Positions 58,336-64,000 of a stretch of 64,000 nucleotides of DNA are shown in pieces. This DNA comes from Stentor roeselii (lineage: Eukaryota > Ciliophora > Heterotrichea > Heterotrichida > Stentoridae), in NCBI GenBank assembly GCA_006503475.1, contig RSEH01000219.1, positions 1 to 64,000 on the forward strand, given 5' to 3'. The position numbers were made by a program, and so were the translations under genes. The notes under the pieces were generated by a model. It made no database searches, was not told the origin of the DNA, and saw only the letters and a list, made by a program, of their open reading frames with translations. Position 1 is the stretch's first letter, and every line of letters starts with the position of its first letter.

Positions 58336-60774
58336 ATGTGGTACGTATTAATCGGATATATGGCTCTGGCCTTAAGCCAGAGCTGTCAAGACCCGAACTG
58401 CCTGTCATGCGAGAATTTGGCAGGTTCAGAGGACTGCTTGAAATGCTCATCAGGTCTCTTCGCCTTAGGAGGAAATTGCTTAGAATGTTCATCTCAGCCC
58501 TTAGAATGCTCAGTCTTGTCATCAGGAGGGTGGACCTGTTGGTGCTCATCTTTCAATTCATTCTCAGAACTTTCAGAGCTGCCATCTTCATCCGCCCACT
58601 GCCACGAAGACCAACCCTGTTTAATCTGCTCATCCGGGCATTACTTGACTTCAGAAAACATTTGCCAGGCTTGTGAAGAGCCCTGTTCTTCATGCGTTTC
58701 GAAAGATTTCTGCATTCAATGTCGCCCTGGCCTTCAGAATCGAGGAGGTTTCTGTTGTGATGAGAATTGTTTGGCTTGCAACTCAGAAGAATGTCTTGCT
58801 TGTACTGAAGATCTTTTGCTTGTGGATGGAAAGTGCCAAGAACAAGAGAAAATTTGCATTGATAGTTGTTTGGAATGTGTTGATTTCATGTTTTGCACGA
58901 GATGTAGGAATGGATTTTATCTTTCTGGAGATCTTTGTCTACAGTGCACGGATGATGTTGAAGAGTGTCAAACAAGGAGGCTTGAGAATGGTCGAGGTAA
59001 TTGTAAGAATGCTGATGGTTATGGAGGATGCTTGAATTGCCTTTCTGGGTTTTATTTGGCTGGCTCTAGTTGTCTCGCTTGTAATGGAAGGTGTAAGATT
59101 TGTGATTGGTTTGAGGTCTGTAGATATTGCAATGATGGATTCAAACTTATTGATGGGTACTGCTGCGACAAAGGATGCTCTTCATGCAAATTTGAAAAAT
59201 GCTGGGCTTGTGAAGAAGGGTATATTTTTAATAATTACAAATGTGAAACCTGTCCTCTTGACTGTGATAAATGTGTTAATGGACAGTGCATTAAAATCCA
59301 ATGCTCTGAAGGTTGCGCGAATTGTGGTGCTTCAGGATGTATGAAATGTGGCCCAGGCTACTACCTCAAAGATAATGTTTGTCATACCTGCTCACCAGTC
59401 TGCAGAACTTGTGAATCACTGAATTATTGTTCTACTTGTTACAGTCCTCTGGTACTCAATACATACAGCTGTTGTGTTGAAGGATGTGACTATTGCGTCA
59501 CAGGGACTTGCTGGAGATGTCAAGACGGGTGGCTATACGACAACTTTTATTGCCGCAGATGTCCAAGCGATTGCAAGAAATGTGAAAAAGGATTCTGCAC
59601 TGAATGGATCTGCCAAAATAACTGCCTAACTTGTGACGGCCCAAACAGATGTACTCGTTGCAAACCTGGTTACTACATAAACGGAGGAGATTGTGGTCAA
59701 TGTAACAATGCTTGTGATCTTTGTGACTATTACGAAGTTTGCACCACTTGCAAATCTGGTTATGAGCTTAATCAAGGCTACTGTTGTGACCCAAGATGCT
59801 CTTCATGTCGTTTCGAGAAGTGCTGGGCATGCAAGTCCGGTTTTTTATTCAGTGAAAACAAATGCAAGGCCTGTCCCAGTAACTGCGGAGGTTGTCCGAA
59901 CGGGATTTGCTCATCTCCTACTCCATGTTCCAACAATTGCCGAACCTGTGAAAATGGAATATGTTTAAACTGCCAAAGTGGTTATTATCTTAGTGAAAAT
60001 AACTGCATTCAATGTGTTTCTCCTTGTTCTGCTTGTGATACTGCTTCTTATTGCACCGCTTGTTTCTCTCCTGCAGTACTTCTCAACAACGGGTGTTGTT
60101 CAGCTGGTTGTACTAATTGTCTTAACTCAATATGTTGGAACTGTGCTCAAGGTTATACTTTAGTCAATGGAAACTGTGTCCAAAATACAGTCTGCTCTGA
60201 TCATTGCACATCTTGTTCTTCTGGAACTTGCTCGGCATGTGAATCTGGCTACTTCTTAACTGCGAATTCATGTCAAAAATGTAATTCTCGATGTAAAACA
60301 TGTACTTCTGCTGAGGTTTGCACTGAGTGCAATCAAGGATTTAATTTGATTCAAGGCTACTGCTGCCTTGCAGGATGTTCTTCTTGTAATTTTAATACAT
60401 GTTGGCAATGTGCGGATAATTACATTTTTGATGGAAATTCTTGCAATTTGTGTCCAACGACCTGCTCTTCTTGTCAAGGAGGTAACTGTATAACGGCTCC
60501 AGTGGGAAGCACCTGCGGTTCTAATTGTGATACTTGCTCAAGTCCAACCTGGTGTCTTACTTGCAGTGCGGGTTATTATCCTAAGTCCGGAGTGTGCACA
60601 TTATGCAATCCAAGATGCTCTACATGTGACTGGTACGAGGTCTGCACTGCCTGCACTGGAAGTTATCATCTTGTTAGTGGATACTGTTGCCCGACAGGCT
60701 GCGCATCATGCACTTTCAACATGTGCTGGCAATGCAACCCAGGATATACTTATAGAAATGGGGACTGCGTCTAA
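58336..60774 (+). CDS. Secreted cysteine-rich protein of about seven repeated modules
   Basis: 812 aa. A signal peptide (MWYVLIGYMALALSQS) is followed by continuous CxxC-type repeats of the furin/growth-factor-receptor Cys-rich kind. Larger modules of about 90-140 residues recur, each opening C-x3-C-x2-C-x6-C (CNGRCKICDWFEVC, CNNACDLCDYYEVC, CNPRCSTCDWYEVC) and holding GYCC...C-x2-C...CW-x-C. They start near residues 110, 248, 352, 455, 560, 648 and 756. No transmembrane helix or GPI-like hydrophobic tail is visible at the C-terminus (ends YRNGDCV). It is probably a secreted or extracellular-coat protein; ciliates carry many such proteins, some attached by other means. It converges with the cyclin gene, 19 bp apart. 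Confidence 0.85.
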   Translation: MWYVLIGYMALALSQSCQDPNCLSCENLAGSEDCLKCSSGLFALGGNCLECSSQPLECSVLSSGGWTCWCSSFNSFSELSELPSSSAHCHEDQPCLICSSGHYLTSENICQACEEPCSSCVSKDFCIQCRPGLQNRGGFCCDENCLACNSEECLACTEDLLLVDGKCQEQEKICIDSCLECVDFMFCTRCRNGFYLSGDLCLQCTDDVEECQTRRLENGRGNCKNADGYGGCLNCLSGFYLAGSSCLACNGRCKICDWFEVCRYCNDGFKLIDGYCCDKGCSSCKFEKCWACEEGYIFNNYKCETCPLDCDKCVNGQCIKIQCSEGCANCGASGCMKCGPGYYLKDNVCHTCSPVCRTCESLNYCSTCYSPLVLNTYSCCVEGCDYCVTGTCWRCQDGWLYDNFYCRRCPSDCKKCEKGFCTEWICQNNCLTCDGPNRCTRCKPGYYINGGDCGQCNNACDLCDYYEVCTTCKSGYELNQGYCCDPRCSSCRFEKCWACKSGFLFSENKCKACPSNCGGCPNGICSSPTPCSNNCRTCENGICLNCQSGYYLSENNCIQCVSPCSACDTASYCTACFSPAVLLNNGCCSAGCTNCLNSICWNCAQGYTLVNGNCVQNTVCSDHCTSCSSGTCSACESGYFLTANSCQKCNSRCKTCTSAEVCTECNQGFNLIQGYCCLAGCSSCNFNTCWQCADNYIFDGNSCNLCPTTCSSCQGGNCITAPVGSTCGSNCDTCSSPTWCLTCSAGYYPKSGVCTLCNPRCSTCDWYEVCTACTGSYHLVSGYCCPTGCASCTFNMCWQCNPGYTYRNGDCV

Positions 60775-60793
60775 TTAGATAGAATAAGTATAC

Positions 60794-61765
60794 TTAAAGC
60801 GACTTTATATGGGAGACTTGATGGTATAACTCTTTCGAGTACTTCATCTTCACAGAGGTCAGAGGATGACGGTCTACATTCAAGTAAAGACCCAGCAAGT
60901 CTCTTGAACAAGTTTTTAAACTTTCTTCATTTATTTCACAGAAACTCATCAAAAACAACAAATTCACAGGGACTAGCAAAATTTTACATGAAAGGTAAAC
61001 TGAAGCCAAACTTACAACTTGTGGGGAAAATCTTCGCATTGAGTACTCAACAAGAGCTAATTCACTTAAAAAACAAGATAAAAAGTAGTTCGTTTGACTT
61101 AATTCTAAAAAACTTGTCCAACGCTTTAAAAATTCGTAAATCGTTGGACGGACCAGGTCAAAATCGAGGACTGATAAGATTTCAGCTTCCATTGCGAGAA
61201 GTTGAGATTTTGAATATGCGTTTTCAGTGATGTGTAGAAAGTCTTTGCATCTTGGAGGATGGACTTCTTCATATTTGCAGGCGATCATCAGGCTGCAGAC
61301 TCCCACTAGTTGAAGGTAAAGACGCTTTACTTGCCTGGTTGATAAGAAACGGTCTAGTAGTGACACTGAATGGAATAAGGACTCTTGGCTTAAGCGGAAC
61401 TTCTCATGTACTGAGATTAACCAGTCGATTAGAACTGCTCGCATCTTGTAGTTTAGCTCTGGCTGGCTTTGAAGGTAGTCAGGGATTGTTGGAAGAGATG
61501 AGGAAAGCATTATTGAACAGACTTCGCAGGTGGTTGGAGATAAGCACCTTGGCTCGAATGCACTTTGGATTTTTTCAAATTTTTTACTAAGCGGGATGAA
61601 TTTTAAAGGTGGACGTGACCTCAACGGCGTGAAAGGTCTAGGAATTTTTTCATAGTCCTTTGGAAGATTTTCATCGTTAAAGTCCTCTTTTTTCATTTGA
61701 ATATTTCGATAAGTCCCTTCATTAATTTCATAATAACTTAATCTCCCCCTAACTAAAAGCTTCAT
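60794..61765 (-). CDS. Mitotic (A/B-type) cyclin
   Basis: 323 aa. The N-terminal cyclin box has the diagnostic MRAVLIDWLISVHEKF (near residue 108), then DRFLS and QLVGVCSLMIACKYEE, which contact the CDK PSTAIRE helix. The C-terminal cyclin fold is present but shorter and diverges near KILLVPVNLLFL. It partners a CDK in cell-cycle control. A short N-terminal RGRLSYYEI at residues 6-14 could serve as a destruction box (RxxL), but this is uncertain. Typical cyclin Bs have a longer N-terminus. The upstream neighbour RPB9 is 45 bp away on the same strand. Confidence 0.92.
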   Translation of the reverse strand: MKLLVRGRLSYYEINEGTYRNIQMKKEDFNDENLPKDYEKIPRPFTPLRSRPPLKFIPLSKKFEKIQSAFEPRCLSPTTCEVCSIMLSSSLPTIPDYLQSQPELNYKMRAVLIDWLISVHEKFRLSQESLFHSVSLLDRFLSTRQVKRLYLQLVGVCSLMIACKYEEVHPPRCKDFLHITENAYSKSQLLAMEAEILSVLDFDLVRPTIYEFLKRWTSFLELSQTNYFLSCFLSELALVEYSMRRFSPQVVSLASVYLSCKILLVPVNLLFLMSFCEINEESLKTCSRDLLGLYLNVDRHPLTSVKMKYSKELYHQVSHIKSL

Positions 61766-61810
61766 TCTAACATTCTAGTGATTACTCTATCTTCAAAACT
61801 ATTAAATAAA

Positions 61811-62197
61811 TCAATTTTGCCATGAATGCCCACATGCCTCGTCTCCATTTCTTTGAACACAAACATAAGTCAGCTTCATTCCTGCCTCGCCTGTCTCGTT
61901 TTCTGAATGAAAGAAAATCGCTCCGGTATTCAAACATCTGGGGCAGTCAATTTCGTAGGTCCTTGAGAGGGTAGGGTCCAGAGGGTAGTCTTTGTAGTCA
62001 GTCGCAACATGCTCAGCAAGTCTTTTGACCTGCCGATGATAAACAAGGCAGTCATCTGATTTGGAAGCCTTTTCAGTGTAATCACAGATTCTGCATGAAT
62101 AAATCAGTCCTCTGTTCCCCGAGTCTGAGTCGTATTGTTCTTTTGCATATAAAATATTCGCACAGTCTTTGCAGAACCGGATTCCTCTCAAGGCCAT
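61811..62197 (-). CDS. RPB9: RNA polymerase II subunit RPB9
   Basis: 128 aa, normal length for RPB9/POLR2I, which aids transcription fidelity and start-site choice in Pol II. The N-terminal zinc ribbon has FCKDC and SCRIC. The central linker includes DPTLSRT (usual RPB9 DPTLPRT). The C-terminal TFIIS-like ribbon has CPRC and a final C-G-x-x-W. In that ribbon the last cysteine pair is separated by eight residues (CVQRNGDEAC) instead of the usual short spacing, a small insertion. It ends in TGA, part of the evidence for the standard code. Its leader is G-poor in the sense direction. Confidence 0.95.
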   Translation of the reverse strand: MALRGIRFCKDCANILYAKEQYDSDSGNRGLIYSCRICDYTEKASKSDDCLVYHRQVKRLAEHVATDYKDYPLDPTLSRTYEIDCPRCLNTGAIFFHSENETGEAGMKLTYVCVQRNGDEACGHSWQN

Positions 62198-62814
62198 TTA
62201 TTAGAAAATGAAAAGTTTGATTATCGTGATGATTTTAGAGGAGAAATAATTGTGGAAATGTTGGTTGATGCCTAGATGTGTGGGATTGAAGAGGATTCTT
62301 GATTTTAGGGGTTTTAAGAGAGGAATTGAGAAAATTTTTTAGTTAATAAAATAGGATTTTAGGTTTTGAAGATTTGTTTTGGAATAAATGATCTGACTGT
62401 TATTATCACCAAATTTCAGGAAACTGTGTCAAATACTATGAAAAGTTTTCTAAGTATGATTCTTGTTTAAGCCATATAAGTTCAGAAAACTCACTTAAAT
62501 TAATCATTTTTCAACAATATATAAATCTCATTATTTTAAATTTCAGTCAAATCTTCAAATGTTTAAAATTTTAGTGATAGCCTGAACTTACCATACATAA
62601 GTTGGAAGTTTGTAGTGCGTGTGTATTGGTCCTAAGTACTTTTTTTGAATATTGTTTCTCAGTTAATTTTCTATCATAAAATATAGGCAAGTGCTGAATC
62701 TGTGCATTATAATACAAATATGATTTCAGCCCTGATCTCTCTAAAATATAAAAATGTCTCCACTAAAAACTCTAAATACTTAAAAGCCCCCCTGTGTAAT
62801 TCCTCTATAATCTC
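62198..62814. promoter_or_regulatory. Divergent region upstream of RPB9 and the right-edge gene
   Basis: 617 bp. On the plus strand 62281-62390 has about three C while being G-rich (the G-poor leader of RPB9 in its own sense). The end, about 62755-62814, is C-rich and G-poor, the leader of the plus-strand gene. No RNA gene seen. Confidence 0.45.
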
Positions 62815-64000
62815 ATGGCCGAATCACAAGCACGCTTAAGCCATTCCTTAAAAGTCCTTCCATCAGTCAACAATTTCTACGAACTATCTTCCTCAGAATC
62901 AAAAATTCTTTTAAAAACTCTAGACCAGCTAGAGTCAATAAAAAAGCCTCACTTCAACCTTCTTCGCAGCTTCAAAAAGCTTCACAGTCCAGCAGTGAAG
63001 ACCTTCCTTCCGACCCTATTCGACTTAGAATTCGAAGAAATGAAAGCAAAATTCTGTCAAAAAGGTCAAATCAATAAAATCAAGTCACTGATTCAAGGAC
63101 AAACAGAAGACCAAAGACTTTCCCAACAAAAGTTAAACGAAAAGTTCAATCATTTGAAGTCAGAAGTGGAAGACTTGAAGTCAATCATCGAGAAGTCAGC
63201 CAGTCTTATTCACGTTCTTCGTGAAGGCCTCGTTGCAAGCATGAAAGAAAAAAAAGAGACTGAAAAAACCATTTCTCAGCTTGTAAAAGAAACTGAAAAC
63301 TTAAAAGTTCAAGTTGTTAAAACTTGCAAGTTGAATAATGAGAAATTCACTGCTTTGTATTATAAAAATTCATTGATTGCTGAGGATTTTCGAGTAATCA
63401 AGGAAAAAATTCAAGAAAATGATGGCCAAGAAAGGCTTGACTCAGGTTTTCCTCAGATTTTTAAAACATTTTTTCATGAATGGTCGAAAAAAGTTCTGCA
63501 AAACATTGGCCGAGTAGATTTTTTCCCTAATCCAGATTTTTCCTTTTTAGATGAAATTAAAGCTGTCAACTTAAAAAAAAATAAAAAAAATCGAGTTTTA
63601 GGAAAATTAAATGAAATTGTTGATAAGACCTATGACCCAGTCATTCAAGATTTTCTTGAAGGAAAAAAACAAACTATTCGTGGGTGGAAACTTAGGAACT
63701 ACCTGGACAACAGGTTTTTTTTTTTAGACTTGCCTTTGGCGAATGTTTTATCGGATAAGGACCTGGCAACCATGTTGAAACATTGGAAATCTCCTGATTG
63801 GGAAAGGGTTTGCAAGGGAGAACACGTCCTTCATGCTATTGACAGTCGGCTTGAAGAGACCTGGGCACGGTCGGAAGTTGTTGGATTGGTTCAGACTGTT
63901 TTTTTGACGCCTTTTGAAGTTTTTACTTTTCTCAATGCGGTTGCTGGCTCTTCACCTTTAAGCGCTTTTAAAGTGGTTTTGACTTTAGCATACCCTAAAC
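62815..64000 (+). CDS. Coiled-coil protein, incomplete at right edge
   Basis: Open frame of at least 395 codons from the ATG at 62815 (MAESQARLSHSLKVLPSV...), with no stop before the window ends. Residues ~75-175 form a coiled coil (EEMKAKFCQKGQINKIKSLI, then repeated Lys/Glu/Leu heptads). After it come a globular part with FHEWSKKVLQNIGRVDFFP and WKLRNYLDNRFFFLDLPL. No known domain recognised. The ATG follows a G-poor leader, which supports the start. Confidence 0.75.
   Translation, partial: MAESQARLSHSLKVLPSVNNFYELSSSESKILLKTLDQLESIKKPHFNLLRSFKKLHSPAVKTFLPTLFDLEFEEMKAKFCQKGQINKIKSLIQGQTEDQRLSQQKLNEKFNHLKSEVEDLKSIIEKSASLIHVLREGLVASMKEKKETEKTISQLVKETENLKVQVVKTCKLNNEKFTALYYKNSLIAEDFRVIKEKIQENDGQERLDSGFPQIFKTFFHEWSKKVLQNIGRVDFFPNPDFSFLDEIKAVNLKKNKKNRVLGKLNEIVDKTYDPVIQDFLEGKKQTIRGWKLRNYLDNRFFFLDLPLANVLSDKDLATMLKHWKSPDWERVCKGEHVLHAIDSRLEETWARSEVVGLVQTVFLTPFEVFTFLNAVAGSSPLSAFKVVLTLAYPK

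Noticed and set aside
58119-58676. 185-codon plus-strand open frame upstream of and overlapping the Cys-rich gene
   Set aside because: Its C-terminal half is a shadow of the Cys-rich gene in another frame. Composition is Leu/Arg/Phe-rich with no domain, and the true gene has a signal peptide and Cys modules.
1-64000. Reassigned genetic code (UGA as tryptophan, as in Blepharisma)
   Set aside because: Tryptophan is coded by TGG throughout and TGA ends RPB9, amylase 3 and the coiled-coil gene at natural C-termini.

Overview
The window looks like a piece of macronuclear (somatic) genome from a heterotrich ciliate of the Stentor type. Four lines of evidence point this way. The DNA is AT-rich and densely packed with genes. 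TAA, TAG and TGA all end convincing genes (TGA ends RPB9, amylase 3 and the coiled-coil gene), so the code is standard. Five introns can be placed, each exactly 15 nt with GT/GTAA...AG ends. The protein repertoire is ciliate-like: a cysteine-rich surface protein, B-box/Kelch proteins, a CNBD potassium channel, and many kinases and pseudokinases. The 15-nt introns plus standard code are what set Stentor apart from Blepharisma (also 15-nt introns, but UGA read as tryptophan). The species name is inference. No telomere, tRNA, rRNA or CRISPR was seen.

Layout. 1-1275: no intact gene, with a possible decayed DNA-transposase remnant. 1276-4701 (-): secreted protein built of PPC-like beta-sandwich repeats. 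4891-5256 (+): PH-domain protein. 5471-5955 (-): broken Rab-like GTPase. 6242-21028 (+) and 24862-37893 (+): two giant tandem paralogues of the AAA+/RZ-finger protein RNF213 (mysterin). Between them lie a FYVE-like/PAK-type kinase (21236-22525, +) and a small multi-pass membrane protein with two introns (22840-23526, -). 38720-39564 (-): decaying B-box/WD-like gene. 39843-41123 (+) and 44146-45507 (+): B-box/Kelch proteins. 42065-42664 (+): unrecognised basic protein. 42857-44053 (-): RING-CH/FHA protein. 45548-46189 (+): PX protein. 46410-47942 (-): coiled-coil protein.

47980-55220 is a duplicated block. It holds three secreted GH13 alpha-amylases on the minus strand and two copies of a CaaX-ended, lectin-like protein on the plus strand, arranged as two head-to-head amylase/CaaX pairs plus one extra amylase. 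Then come a myristoylatable pseudokinase (55226-56083, -), a CNBD-type potassium channel (56110-58041, -), the cysteine-rich surface protein (58336-60774, +), a mitotic cyclin (60794-61765, -), RPB9 (61811-62197, -) and an incomplete coiled-coil protein running off the right edge (62815-64000, +).

The most interesting content is the RNF213 pair. One copy keeps both ATPase sites and an RZ finger but has no visible RING. The other has lost the whole RZ-finger segment and carries changed Walker B and sensor residues, so it looks like a non-ligase partner. Other points of note are the amylase/CaaX block with one amylase missing a near-invariant active-region histidine, several pseudo-enzymes, tiny first exons, and a GC-skew pattern in which sense-strand leaders are almost G-free while the sequence after stop codons is C-poor.
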